Assembly: GCA_035541455.1 (NCBI GenBank)
Contig: DATKNH010000159.1
Location: 1-37,566, forward strand
Direction: 5' to 3'
Origin: Syntrophorhabdales bacterium
Lineage (GTDB): Bacteria > Desulfobacterota > Syntrophorhabdia > Syntrophorhabdales > WCHB1-27
DNA length: 37,566 nucleotides
The notes beneath the pieces are model-generated. The model saw only the letters and a list, made by a program, of their open reading frames with translations, made no database searches and was not told the origin of the DNA. This document shows positions 8,860-18,034 of the stretch, piece after piece (position 1 is the first letter of the stretch; every line of letters begins with the position of its first letter). Made by a program: the position numbers and the translations under genes.

Positions 8860-9410
8860 CCACACGCGATCAAGGAAACCGCCGTATCTCCGTAGAGTTT
8901 GCTCCTCACACTCTCCGGGTTTATAAAGTCTGGTAACCGCTCTCTTTTTGAGTGCTCCACCACCAGCAGAGTTTCACTGCGACAAATACTCTGGCTCCTC
9001 AGGATCTCCAGCGTCATCGAAACATAGCCCTTGTCGTACGGCGGATCCATCAGTATAAGGTCGAATGCATCTTCTTTGCTAGCCAACGCGGGCACCGCAT
9101 ATATTACATCCATATTCAACACAACACAATCCTTATCAAGGCCCATCTTCTTCAGGTTCTCTTTGAGCATCTCTGCCATACGCCCGCTTTTCTCCACACA
9201 GACGGCTCGCTTTGCTCCCCTGCTCAGCGCCTCTACGGACAGCGAGCCCGCCCCGGCAAACAGGTCGAGGACTTCGCAACCCTCTATATCACCGACCAGG
9301 TTAAAAATCGCCGCTCTCACTTTCGACGAAGTATACCGCGCGTCAGCGTTATCCGGCACCCTGATTTTTCGACCCTTCAGACGTCCACCTGTCAGACGCA
9401 GTTCTCCCAT
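8856..9410 (-). CDS. rsmD: 16S rRNA (guanine(966)-N2)-methyltransferase
   Basis: A 184-aa SAM-dependent Rossmann methyltransferase that modifies G966 of 16S rRNA in the small subunit. Motifs: the N-terminal GELRLTGGRLKGRKI typical of RsmD, the SAM-binding VLDLFAGAGSLSVEALSRGA (motif I around residues 47-66) and the catalytic DPPY at 122-125. A longer frame reaches back to 9464, but that extension overlaps the ATPase gene by 50 bases. The ATG at 9410 lies 4 bases after the ATPase stop and begins exactly at the family's usual N-terminus, so it is preferred. The rsmD-coaD neighbourhood is conserved in many bacteria, here interrupted only by the 48-aa frame. Confidence 0.94.
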   Translation of the reverse strand: MGELRLTGGRLKGRKIRVPDNADARYTSSKVRAAIFNLVGDIEGCEVLDLFAGAGSLSVEALSRGAKRAVCVEKSGRMAEMLKENLKKMGLDKDCVVLNMDVIYAVPALASKEDAFDLILMDPPYDKGYVSMTLEILRSQSICRSETLLVVEHSKRERLPDFINPESVRSKLYGDTAVSLIACG

Positions 9411-9414
9411 TCCG

Positions 9415-10374
9415 TTAAACGCCGTCGCCGAAGAGGGCACGTGAGACTTCGGTGATTCTCTCAAGGCCTTTAATTTCGTAGGGAGAGAGGTAGAGCGTCA
9501 CCAGGTTCCGGCCGCCGCACACTGCCTTCAGTACGCTCATGTACTGCCTCTGCATCTCTCCGCGTTGTTTGTGAAAAGGGCAGTCTTCGTCCCGCACCAC
9601 ATGATTGATGATCAGATTACCCACCTGGAGCCCGTTTTCTTCAAGTTCCTTCAGCATCCGCTCAGCCAGTCTCACACCGAGAGCCTCAGCGATCGTGACC
9701 ACAATATACCTCGTCCTTTGCTGGTCCCTGATGAACTGGATGATCTTCCTTGAAAGCTCTTCCCAGCCCGCGATGATCTCCAGGAGGCTTCTCCTTGAGT
9801 TTTTCAGCGAGACGGCGTCTTTGACCTTCTCGAAACAGCTGTAGAGGTTCATGTAAAACTTGGTTGCAGCTTCCATATGACTCAGGAACAGGTGCGGCAG
9901 GCGGAGCAGACGCAGTGTGTGGCCCGCCGGCGCCGTGTCCCAGACAACAGTGTCATACCTCCCCGCATCTACGAGCTCCACGATGAAGTGGAGCATGAAT
10001 TCCTCTTCGATACCGGGAGCCGTCCCGATGTAATCCACAAAATCATAATCAAGACTGGCGAAGCTCGACACCACTTCGTAAATTTCGAGGCCGAATCGCT
10101 CCTTCCAGCGTTTGAGCACCAGGTCTGACGAAAGTTCCAACCCGAACAGCTGGTGATCCGATGTGAGCTGAATCTCGTTGTCATCCATGCTGGTTTCAAA
10201 AATGTCGCCCAGCGAAGGTGCCGGGTCACTGGAGAGGAGAAGTACCCTTCGTCCGTCACGGGCTAGCTGCAATGCTATTGCCGAGGCGCACGTGGTCTTG
10301 CCGACGCCCCCTTTGCCGCCCACCATAACGAATCTCACGTTTCTATCGCGTATTCCGGTCAGGCCCACGAACAA
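9415..10374 (-). CDS. ArsA/Get3-family P-loop ATPase
   Basis: A 319-aa single-domain ATPase of the anion-transporting ArsA / tail-anchored-protein-targeting Get3 family. Motifs: deviant Walker A with signature lysine GGKGGVGKTT (19-28), switch I SSDPAPSLGDIF (48-59) and switch II DTAPAGHTLR (146-155). Near the C-terminus is CPFH (265-268), where Get3-like proteins often have CxxC, so the dimer-bridging zinc pair may be reduced to one Cys plus a His. The listed start is a TTG directly abutting the hydrolase TGA, with AAGGA just upstream. A GTG two codons further in, or one at codon 13, could also serve. No arsenic genes are nearby, so arsenite export is unlikely; a soluble chaperone-like role is inferred. 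Confidence 0.88.
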   Translation of the reverse strand: MFVGLTGIRDRNVRFVMVGGKGGVGKTTCASAIALQLARDGRRVLLLSSDPAPSLGDIFETSMDDNEIQLTSDHQLFGLELSSDLVLKRWKERFGLEIYEVVSSFASLDYDFVDYIGTAPGIEEEFMLHFIVELVDAGRYDTVVWDTAPAGHTLRLLRLPHLFLSHMEAATKFYMNLYSCFEKVKDAVSLKNSRRSLLEIIAGWEELSRKIIQFIRDQQRTRYIVVTIAEALGVRLAERMLKELEENGLQVGNLIINHVVRDEDCPFHKQRGEMQRQYMSVLKAVCGGRNLVTLYLSPYEIKGLERITEVSRALFGDGV

Positions 10375-11025
10375 TCAATCCTTCTTGCTCGCCTGTGGAG
10401 CTGTTTCTGATGGAGGGCCGAACATATGATGCACGAAATCCCGCAACTCGCGCTCAACACCGGAAAAAAAATGAGAAGAAGGCAACACCTTCAGCCATTT
10501 CTCGGCCTGCAGGTCTCGGTATACGGAGAGGAGCGGGTCAAGCGGCGATATGTCATCCAGAGAACCACCTACAAGGTAAATCCTTCCCTTGTACGCTTTG
10601 AGCTCGGATGAGTCATAGATTGAAAAAGGGTACGCTACCAGAACGAGATCCTCGAGGCCTTGCGCATGGGCAGCCGCCCTGGCGGCCACCCATGCGCCAA
10701 AGGAGTAACCTGAAAGCACCAGCCTGGCCCCGCTGCTCAGGAAATCGGTCATAAATCCGCAGGCAGCTATGGTATCGGCTACCTCTCCATTGCCCTCATC
10801 GTATACGCCATCGCTCGCACCAACTCCCCGGAAGTTGAACTTCAGAGTGGACATGTCGCTCAAGGCGAAACCTTCCTCGAGGGCTTCCACCACGTTGTTC
10901 TGCATGCTCCCTCCGTACAGAGGATGAGGGTGGCAGATCACAGCGCCTCCCCTGTCCCCACGGTCGCTCAAGATCGCCTCGAGCTTGTTACCCCCGGATG
11001 TAAAGGTCACCCTTTTTATTGACAT
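10375..11025 (-). CDS. Alpha/beta-fold hydrolase (COG2945-like)
   Basis: A 216-aa cytoplasmic serine hydrolase. The strand 1-2 region carries CHPHPLYGGSMQNNVV (31-46), the hallmark of the COG2945 dienelactone-hydrolase-related group. The nucleophile elbow is GYSFGAW with Ser108; the acid is probably Asp157 or Asp158 (GGSLDDISP) and the base His185 (LPSSHFFSG). There is no signal peptide. It is the first gene of the minus-strand operon, with a 62-base AT-rich intergenic region separating it from the divergent accD, so the operon promoter should lie there, although no convincing -35/-10 pair was found. The substrate is unknown. Its stop codon abuts the start of the ATPase. Confidence 0.88.
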   Translation of the reverse strand: MSIKRVTFTSGGNKLEAILSDRGDRGGAVICHPHPLYGGSMQNNVVEALEEGFALSDMSTLKFNFRGVGASDGVYDEGNGEVADTIAACGFMTDFLSSGARLVLSGYSFGAWVAARAAAHAQGLEDLVLVAYPFSIYDSSELKAYKGRIYLVGGSLDDISPLDPLLSVYRDLQAEKWLKVLPSSHFFSGVERELRDFVHHMFGPPSETAPQASKKD

Positions 11026-11087
11026 ATGCTCTCTATTTTGGTAGGTTTCTTCCGAAAATTCAATAGATTTTCATTAAAAAAAACACC

Positions 11088-11954
11088 ATGGGTCTATTCA
11101 AGAAAAAGGTCGTTCCGTTAAAGCCGCACCAGAAGATTGATATCCAGCGAGAGATAAAGAAGGCTGAGCGGGAAGACGAAAGCTTGTGGATCAAATGCAG
11201 TTCCTGCCAGGAGTTGCTTTACAGAAAAGAGGTGGAACGCAACCTCAGTATCTGCCCTAAATGCTCGTATCATTTCCCGATCAGCGTTGAAAAACGGATA
11301 GCTCTTACGTTCGACAAGAACTTTACCGAACTCTATACAGGTGTAGAGCCCGTGGACTTCCTGAAGTTCAAAGACACCAAGACCTACAAGGCAAGGCTGA
11401 TCGAAACCAGAGAAGCTACCAACAGGAGCGACGCGGTAGTCTGTGGGAGCGGCAGTATAGACGGCGTCGAAGTGCTCAGCGCAATTTTTGATTTCACCTT
11501 CATGGGCGGGAGCCTCGGCTCGGTCGTGGGAGAGAAAATCACGCGCCTGCTTGAAGAAGGAGCGGAAAAGAAGCTACCGGTGATTGTCTTCTGCGCATCA
11601 GGCGGAGCACGGATGCAGGAGGGCATTATGTCCCTCATGCAGATGTCGAAGGTGGCCGGAGCTATCTTCAAATTGAAATCTGCAGGCGTTCCCTACCTCA
11701 CCGTATTGACCGACCCGACGCTGGGCGGTGTAAGCGCAAGCATCGCCATGCTTGGAGATATAATCGTGGCCGAGCCAAAGGCGATGATCGGCTTTGCCGG
11801 ACCCCGGGTCATTAAAGAAACGATCAAGGAAAAGCTCCCTCCGGGATTTCAGCGAGCAGAGTATCTGCTCGAGCACGGCATGGTTGACCTCATAGTTTCC
11901 AGGAAGGAGCTGAAACGAAAGCTGCATGGCCTGCTTTCGCTGATCGGCGCATGA
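11088..11954 (+). CDS. accD: Acetyl-CoA carboxylase carboxyltransferase subunit beta
   Basis: The 288-aa beta subunit of the carboxyltransferase that moves carboxyl from biotin-BCCP to acetyl-CoA, the first committed step of fatty-acid synthesis. A four-cysteine zinc ribbon is intact: Cys37, Cys40, Cys56, Cys59. The crotonase-like core includes SGGARMQEG and LTDPTLGGVSAS, the oxyanion-forming glycine motifs. The alpha subunit (accA) is not in the window, in line with many genomes where accD pairs with folC instead. The stop overlaps the folC start as ATGA. The ribosome-binding site upstream is poor (an A-rich run), so initiation may depend on an unstructured leader. Confidence 0.97.
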   Translation: MGLFKKKVVPLKPHQKIDIQREIKKAEREDESLWIKCSSCQELLYRKEVERNLSICPKCSYHFPISVEKRIALTFDKNFTELYTGVEPVDFLKFKDTKTYKARLIETREATNRSDAVVCGSGSIDGVEVLSAIFDFTFMGGSLGSVVGEKITRLLEEGAEKKLPVIVFCASGGARMQEGIMSLMQMSKVAGAIFKLKSAGVPYLTVLTDPTLGGVSASIAMLGDIIVAEPKAMIGFAGPRVIKETIKEKLPPGFQRAEYLLEHGMVDLIVSRKELKRKLHGLLSLIGA

Positions 11955-13213
11955 GTCGGTATTCCACAGCGCTGGAATACCTTTACGGCCTCGAAAAATC
12001 AGGTATTGTTTTTGGCCTGGATGCTATCCGCTGGATCCTGGACCTCATTGGCAACCCCCAGGATGCCCTCAAGACCATCCACATAGGCGGGACAAACGGA
12101 AAGGGCTCCGTCGCCCGCATGAGTGCCTCTGTCCTGCAGGAAGCAGGATACACGGTAGCATGCTACACCTCCCCGCACCTTGTTTCGTTCACCGAGAGGA
12201 TCACAGTCAACGATGTTCAGATCACCGAAGAGGAAACTGTTGAGCTGACGGAGTTCATCAGGAGCCGCATTGACAGAACTGACTCTTCCAGAAAATACAC
12301 GTTCTTTGATTTCACCACTGCAATGGCCTTTGAATACTTCAGACGCCGGAAGGTGCAGCTGAGTGTCATCGAGGTCGGCCTCGGAGGCAGACTCGACTCC
12401 ACGAATGTCATTCTTCCGCTTGTCAGCGTTATTACCAATGTGGAACTGGACCACATGGATTACCTCGGCGAGTCGATAGAAGAGATAGCTGCTGAAAAGG
12501 CAGGTATTATAAAGAGTGGAGTTCCCGTGGTAACGGGCGCCGAAGGAAGCTCGCTTGAGATCATACGCAACGTGGCCGGAGAGAAGTCACCCCTGTTTGT
12601 GCTTAACAAGGACTTCGACTACTGGAAAAAGGCAGACGGGGTGATGAGATACAGAGGGATTGAAAATTCTTTCTCCGATCTGCACCTCAATCTGGCAGGA
12701 GATCATCAGCTATCGAATTGTGCTATTGCCTTATGCACGCTGGAACTGCTTGCCCGGGCAGGATTCCCTGTAACAGAGGAGGCCATCAGACGTGCGCTCG
12801 CAAAAGTGGCATGGCCCGGCAGGCTGGAGAGCGTCTGCGACAGACCCTTAATTCTCCTCGATGCGGCACATAACCCGCATGGAGCAAAGGCCCTGGCTCG
12901 CTACCTCACGACTCATTACTCTGACAGAAAAAAAGTTTTGATCTTCGGTGTCATGCGGGATAAGAACTTTACCTCTATGCTGGCAGAGCTCGCTCCTGTT
13001 GCCAATCGCATAGTCCTCACAAGGCCCGTGACCGAGCGGGCGGCTCAGGTCGAGGAGCTTATTCAGCTGGTTCCTGATGCGGTTCAAACGGCAGGCGTGG
13101 AGGAAGCCCTGCAAAAGGCACGGCAGTTGACTGCTGATGATGATGTACTGATCATCACAGGCTCCTTCTACACCATCGGAGAGGCGAGAAAGCTGATTGA
13201 TACGATATTTTGA
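11951..13213 (+). CDS. folC: Bifunctional folylpolyglutamate synthase / dihydrofolate synthase
   Basis: A 420-aa Mur-ligase-like enzyme that adds L-glutamate to dihydropteroate and extends the glutamate tail of folates. The P-loop GGTNGKGS is at residues 46-53, followed by the folate-loop segment YTSPHLVSFTERI. Further family motifs are EVGLGGRLDSTN, ITNVELDHMDYLG, EKAGIIKSGVP and, in the C-terminal domain, LLDAAHNPHGAKAL. The accD-folC pairing is common. The end overlaps the next gene, lptD, by 17 bases. Whether both activities are present cannot be told from sequence alone. Confidence 0.95.
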   Translation: MSRYSTALEYLYGLEKSGIVFGLDAIRWILDLIGNPQDALKTIHIGGTNGKGSVARMSASVLQEAGYTVACYTSPHLVSFTERITVNDVQITEEETVELTEFIRSRIDRTDSSRKYTFFDFTTAMAFEYFRRRKVQLSVIEVGLGGRLDSTNVILPLVSVITNVELDHMDYLGESIEEIAAEKAGIIKSGVPVVTGAEGSSLEIIRNVAGEKSPLFVLNKDFDYWKKADGVMRYRGIENSFSDLHLNLAGDHQLSNCAIALCTLELLARAGFPVTEEAIRRALAKVAWPGRLESVCDRPLILLDAAHNPHGAKALARYLTTHYSDRKKVLIFGVMRDKNFTSMLAELAPVANRIVLTRPVTERAAQVEELIQLVPDAVQTAGVEEALQKARQLTADDDVLIITGSFYTIGEARKLIDTIF

Positions 13214-15413
13214 TGCCAGTACGCGTTGGCGTACCATCACATGGCTTGGGCATACCATTCTATGGCTCGCAGTCATCCTCCTGATGCCCTTTTCGTCTGA
13301 GGCCAGAGAACTGGCCAAAAGAACCACAAACGCCCCGGTTGACATCACCGCCGACTTCCTCCAGTACGACAAGAACCAGAACATGTACATCGCCAAGGGG
13401 AACGTGGAAATGAGGCAAGGCACGGCAACGCTGACTGCCGATTACGTGGAATATCACGAAGACTCGGCTGACGCACTCGCAGAGGGCAATGTTGTTCTCC
13501 AGGACAATGAAGGCACTATCCGCACCGAACGCATGACGCTCAATATGGTGACGCAGCAGGGGACAATTGAAAAGGGCGATATCTACATCAAGCAGGGGAA
13601 CTTCTACCTTATTGGCGACGAAATAAAGAAGACCGGCGAAGCAACGTATGTAATTCAGCGGGGTAAGTTCACTACCTGCGGGTGGGACAAGCCGGCATGG
13701 ACATTCGCGGCAAAGGATATCAACCTCACCGCGCAGGGGTATGCGACCGCAAGTAACGCCAAGTTCAGTATCCGCGACAACCCCGTCTTCTTCCTGCCCT
13801 GGGGTGTCTTCCCGGTCAAGACCGAAAGGCAGTCAGGTTTTCTGCTCCCTGAACTGATCAAGTCAAGCCGGGACGGATACAGGCTCACAGAATCCTATTA
13901 TTGGGCCATATCGAAAGACACGGATGCAACCTTCGGTGCCCAGTGGATACAGGACAGGGGTGTACGAGCACTAGGCGAATATCGCTATTTTGTATCGCCG
14001 GAACTGAAAGGGCAGTGGGGAGCCTCGATCATAGATGACCAGGAATTTCATCACACTCGATGGAATATAGTAGGCGAGCACGTCCAGGCTGTCAATAACA
14101 GCCTGACTCTGAAGGCAAGGGTGTATCAGGTCTCCGACCAGGACTTCCTCAAGGATTTTGGTCTTACTACACTGCAACGGGCGGAGAATTCAGTGAGCTC
14201 GACCGTATTCGCCGAACAGTTCATGAAGAAATCACTGCTCACGGCTGAGACCACCTACTTCCGTACTCTTGTCGTGGAAGACAACAAACAGACCTTCCAG
14301 TACCTCCCATTTGTGTCATTTTTCACGGAACATCTGCCTTTGCTTAACAGTAGCATCTACGCCAATGCGTCTTCCAGCGTCACCAACTTCTCGCGAGAGC
14401 AGGGTACCACATATGCACGCTTCTCTGCTGCTCCCGCCTTGAGCATGCCCTTCCACTTCCAGGGGTTCAATCTGCTGGCGAGCAACACCTTCATACAAAG
14501 GGCTTACTCAATAAACCAAAAAGGGTTGGCTGATGTGTCCCCTGTCCCCGATGAAAAGACTTCCAACTATTTCCAGACCATCATGCTCCAGGGTGACGCA
14601 AACTTTCAGGCATACAGGAACTACAAGACAGACCTCTTCGGGTTGGATAACCTGCAAAGCGTTATCAAGCCGAGGGTTACGTATACCTTCATCCCTGCCA
14701 CTGACACTGTAACGCTCCCCATCGTCAATCCTTTCGATCAGATTGTAAAGACCAATACGATTACCTACTCCTTCAATCATTACCTGAATGCCGTCGGTAA
14801 GACTTCATCGCGCGAGATTTCCCTTCTGGAAATCGACCAGACCTATGGGTTGTCCGGGGATCTGCCGCCATCAACGTCCTACATAATAGGCAACGGCGAC
14901 AACACAGGCCCGGGGCGGAGATTCTCTGACGTTCATGCAAGGCTGACGCTCTATCCTGTAAGCACTTTCTTTTTTACTGAAGAAGCCTATATCGATCCTT
15001 ACAGCGTAGAAGCCAAAATATTGAGAACTTCCTTGGGTGTCAACAGGCCGACTTTCAGCTCGAGTGTCACCCACACTTACCAGCAGGGTACTATTGATCA
15101 GATTCTCTGGATCGCAACAGGAAGGTTCTGGAACTTTGACGGACGCATCAGCATACGATATGATCTAATGGATAACACATGGATAGACACGCTCTATGGT
15201 CTGACCTATCATCCGGGGTGTTGGGCCCTAAACCTGATCCTGTTGCAAACCAGGAGACCGCCCGATACGAGCATACATTTCACGTTCAGCCTGGCGGGCT
15301 TAACAAGTCGTGGGCAACCCATGGAGCCCGTGGGTCCACTGAGCGGACCGACTCCTTCCCCGACACCCGCTTCGTCGAGAGGAATCAGCGGTTTGCAGCA
15401 ACAACTTTTCTGA
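13197..15413 (+). CDS. lptD: LPS-assembly protein LptD (outer-membrane beta-barrel)
   Basis: A 738-aa outer-membrane translocon subunit that, with LptE, inserts lipopolysaccharide into the outer leaflet. A hydrophobic signal segment occupies residues 16-33. Residues about 45-135 form the LptA-like OstA domain (VDITADFLQYDKNQNMYIA and TLTADYVEYHEDS regions), followed by the family motif DNPVFFLPWGVFPVK with GFLLPEL, then a Ser/Thr- and aromatic-rich barrel. Only two cysteines stand out, Cys161 (TTCGWDKPAW) and one near residue 675 (HPGCWAL), fewer than the four of E. coli LptD, so a single interdomain disulphide is possible. The start is a TTG right after an in-frame stop, inside the end of folC; the next ATG would remove the signal peptide. 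The tail is Pro/Ser/Thr-rich. Confidence 0.93.
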   Translation: MIRYFDASTRWRTITWLGHTILWLAVILLMPFSSEARELAKRTTNAPVDITADFLQYDKNQNMYIAKGNVEMRQGTATLTADYVEYHEDSADALAEGNVVLQDNEGTIRTERMTLNMVTQQGTIEKGDIYIKQGNFYLIGDEIKKTGEATYVIQRGKFTTCGWDKPAWTFAAKDINLTAQGYATASNAKFSIRDNPVFFLPWGVFPVKTERQSGFLLPELIKSSRDGYRLTESYYWAISKDTDATFGAQWIQDRGVRALGEYRYFVSPELKGQWGASIIDDQEFHHTRWNIVGEHVQAVNNSLTLKARVYQVSDQDFLKDFGLTTLQRAENSVSSTVFAEQFMKKSLLTAETTYFRTLVVEDNKQTFQYLPFVSFFTEHLPLLNSSIYANASSSVTNFSREQGTTYARFSAAPALSMPFHFQGFNLLASNTFIQRAYSINQKGLADVSPVPDEKTSNYFQTIMLQGDANFQAYRNYKTDLFGLDNLQSVIKPRVTYTFIPATDTVTLPIVNPFDQIVKTNTITYSFNHYLNAVGKTSSREISLLEIDQTYGLSGDLPPSTSYIIGNGDNTGPGRRFSDVHARLTLYPVSTFFFTEEAYIDPYSVEAKILRTSLGVNRPTFSSSVTHTYQQGTIDQILWIATGRFWNFDGRISIRYDLMDNTWIDTLYGLTYHPGCWALNLILLQTRRPPDTSIHFTFSLAGLTSRGQPMEPVGPLSGPTPSPTPASSRGISGLQQQLF

Positions 15414-15441
15414 CGTAACGAAGAACGAACAGGGGGTTATC

Positions 15442-16173
15442 ATGAAAGGCGTTATACTTGCCGGCGGTCTCGGGACGAGGCTCTTTCCTCTTACCAAGAT
15501 TACAAATAAGCATCTCCTTCCGATCTACGACAAGCCAATGATCTATTATCCAATCCAGACGCTCATCAATGCGGGGATAACGGACATTATGATAGTCACC
15601 GGCGGAAATAACGCGGGTGATTTTCTGCGGCTACTCGGCAACGGCTCGGAATTCGGACTGAAGCACATCAACTACACGTACCAGGAGGGAGAGGGAGGAA
15701 TTGCAGCCGCCCTCTCCCTTGCCGAATACTTCGCAGAAGACGAACCGGTCTGCGTGGTTTTGGGCGATAACCTGATTGAGAAGAATATTGCGCGGGCAGT
15801 CAAAGCGTTTGAGAAGCAGGGCAAGGGCGCCAAGATTATTCTCAAGGAGGTGCCCGATCCGGAACGGTTTGGTGTCGCAGAGATAAAGAACGGCAAGCTT
15901 GTGACCATTGAAGAAAAACCAAAGCACCCAAAGAGCAGCCTCGCCGTGATTGGTATATATCTTTTTGACGCGGAGGTTTTTCGTATCGTCAAAACACTGA
16001 AACCCTCTGACAGGGGAGAACTGGAGATAACCGACGTAAACAATGCCTACATCAAGAAGAAGACCATGACCTGGGAAATGCTCGAGGGCTGGTGGACAGA
16101 CGCAGGTACTTTCGAGTCTTTGATGAGAGCCGCAATACTCGTGTCCCAGACGGGCGCCAACAACATGGGATAA
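15442..16173 (+). CDS. rfbA: Glucose-1-phosphate thymidylyltransferase-type sugar nucleotidyltransferase
   Basis: A 243-aa nucleotidyltransferase that most likely makes dTDP-glucose from glucose-1-phosphate and dTTP, the entry to dTDP-L-rhamnose. The signature LAGGLGTRLFPLTKITNKH (6-24) with the catalytic Arg and the LLPIYDKPMIYYPI stretch is present, as are VLGDNL (metal-binding Asp) and GVAEI and EEKPKHPKS in the sugar-binding part. At 243 residues it is shorter than the 290-residue E. coli RmlA, lacking the C-terminal allosteric helices, as in the short RfbA subgroup. A good GGGGG ribosome-binding site precedes ATG. The three following rfb genes complete the pathway, which supports the assignment. 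Confidence 0.9.
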   Translation: MKGVILAGGLGTRLFPLTKITNKHLLPIYDKPMIYYPIQTLINAGITDIMIVTGGNNAGDFLRLLGNGSEFGLKHINYTYQEGEGGIAAALSLAEYFAEDEPVCVVLGDNLIEKNIARAVKAFEKQGKGAKIILKEVPDPERFGVAEIKNGKLVTIEEKPKHPKSSLAVIGIYLFDAEVFRIVKTLKPSDRGELEITDVNNAYIKKKTMTWEMLEGWWTDAGTFESLMRAAILVSQTGANNMG

Positions 16174-16275
16174 AGATCGTTTTCGGTTTACGGTTGTCAG
16201 TTTTCAGGAAGAGCAAAAAGGATTCTCTTGAATAATGGCTGATAGCGCCAAAAGAATCGCTGCGGCTGATGCTAG

Positions 16276-16404
16276 ATACCGATTCGCATTCAAGATGAAT
16301 GCCGAGGCAAGCCGAGGCTTGGGCTACGGAGGCGTACCGATGGTACGTCGAGTAAGAACAGGCCGACGGGTAACGAAGGTAGGCGCTTGAAGGCAAATCG
16401 GTAT
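16276..16404 (+). repeat. Intergenic fold-back repeat with 19-bp imperfect terminal inverted arms
   Basis: Between rfbA and rfbC lies a 129-base non-coding element. Its ends, 16276-16294 and 16386-16404, are inverted copies matching at 17 of 19 positions (ATACCGATT outermost). An inner hairpin GGCGTACC-GAT-GGTACGTC occupies about 16331-16349. A related but longer element sits at 21760-22026, sharing the ACCGATT..ATTCAAGATGAAT left end and the GGAGGCGTACC / GGTACGTC inner hairpin. No reading frame is apparent. It resembles a non-autonomous, REP/MITE-like repeat family. It ends 4 bases before the rfbC ribosome-binding site. Confidence 0.7.
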
Positions 16405-16419
16405 GTTTAGGAGGTGTGC

Positions 16420-16867
16420 ATGATCGATGGTGTAGCAGTCAAGAGCCTCAAGGTCGTCCCTGACGAAAGGGGAAGATTGATGGAAATATTACGCTGCGAT
16501 GAGGAGATATTCACCAAGTTCGGCCAGGTCTACATGACGACGACCTATCCTGGTGTGGTAAAGGCCTGGCATTATCATGAAAAACAGGACGATTTTATCA
16601 CGTGCGTCAAAGGCATGCTCAAACTGGTCCTGTTCGACGACCGGTCGGATTCCCCGACCCGAGGCGAAATTAATGAGTTCTTCATCGGCGATCACAAGGC
16701 AACTCTGGTAAAGGTCCCCCGAAAGGTCTATCACGGCTGGAAATGCATCTCGGAACAGGAGGCTATAGTCGTGAATGCACCGACGGAACCGTACAACAGC
16801 GCACATCCCGACGAGTTTCGGCTCGATCCGCACAACAATAATATTCCATACAGGTGGGAAAGAAAAG

Positions 16868-16875
<8 letters not shown>
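16420..16875 (+). CDS. rfbC: dTDP-4-dehydrorhamnose 3,5-epimerase family protein (short RmlC)
   Basis: A 151-aa cupin that should epimerise dTDP-4-keto-6-deoxyglucose at C3 and C5. The ATG at 16420 is chosen because a perfect AGGAGG sits 5 bases upstream; a GTG two codons earlier overlaps that site. The core strand VKAWHYHEKQDDFITCVKG carries His51 and His53, and VPRKVYHGWK carries His105. The protein is about 30 residues shorter than E. coli RmlC, and the usual GLHYQ motif reads AWHYHEKQ, so it belongs to a divergent short branch. Neighbouring rfbA, rfbB and rfbD make the role as the missing epimerase step most likely, but another sugar epimerase or isomerase activity is possible. Its stop overlaps the rfbB start by 8 bases. 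Confidence 0.82.
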
Positions 16876-17880
<1,005 letters not shown>

Positions 17881-17881
<1 letters not shown>

Positions 17882-18013
17882 AAGTGAGCAGTAAGCGGTC
17901 AGCGGTAAATGAGTGACAACGACAGAGAGTGCAAGAATGAGAAGGGTAAGCGTCTATAGAGTCGGGGCTTCCCTCTGCTTGGTACGCACCGCTCACTGAT
18001 TACTGCTCACTTT
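17881..18013 (+). repeat. Inverted repeat (26-bp arms, 23 matches) built from GTGAGCAGTAA-type units
   Basis: The gap between rfbB and rfbD is framed by an inverted repeat. The left arm is 17881-17906 and the right arm 17988-18013; the first 14 bases (AAAGTGAGCAGTAA) are identical and 23 of 26 match overall. The arms consist of degenerate heptamer-like units (GTGAGCA, GTAAGCG, GTCAGCG). A similar string, ACTGATTACTGCTTGCTGCTC, occurs at 1965-1985 next to the amidohydrolase gene, which suggests a dispersed repeat type. The spacer of 81 bases shows no gene. It could fold as a long hairpin in the rfb transcript. Confidence 0.7.
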
Positions 18014-18034
18014 GGCCTTTTGAAACCGAGCATT

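Noticed and set aside
11026-11087. Divergent promoters between the hydrolase operon and accD
   Set aside because: The region must hold promoters, but no -35/-10 pair with acceptable spacing and match was convincing on either strand.
16276-16404. CRISPR or tandem repeat array
   Set aside because: There is only one copy at each site with inverted, not regularly spaced direct, repeats.
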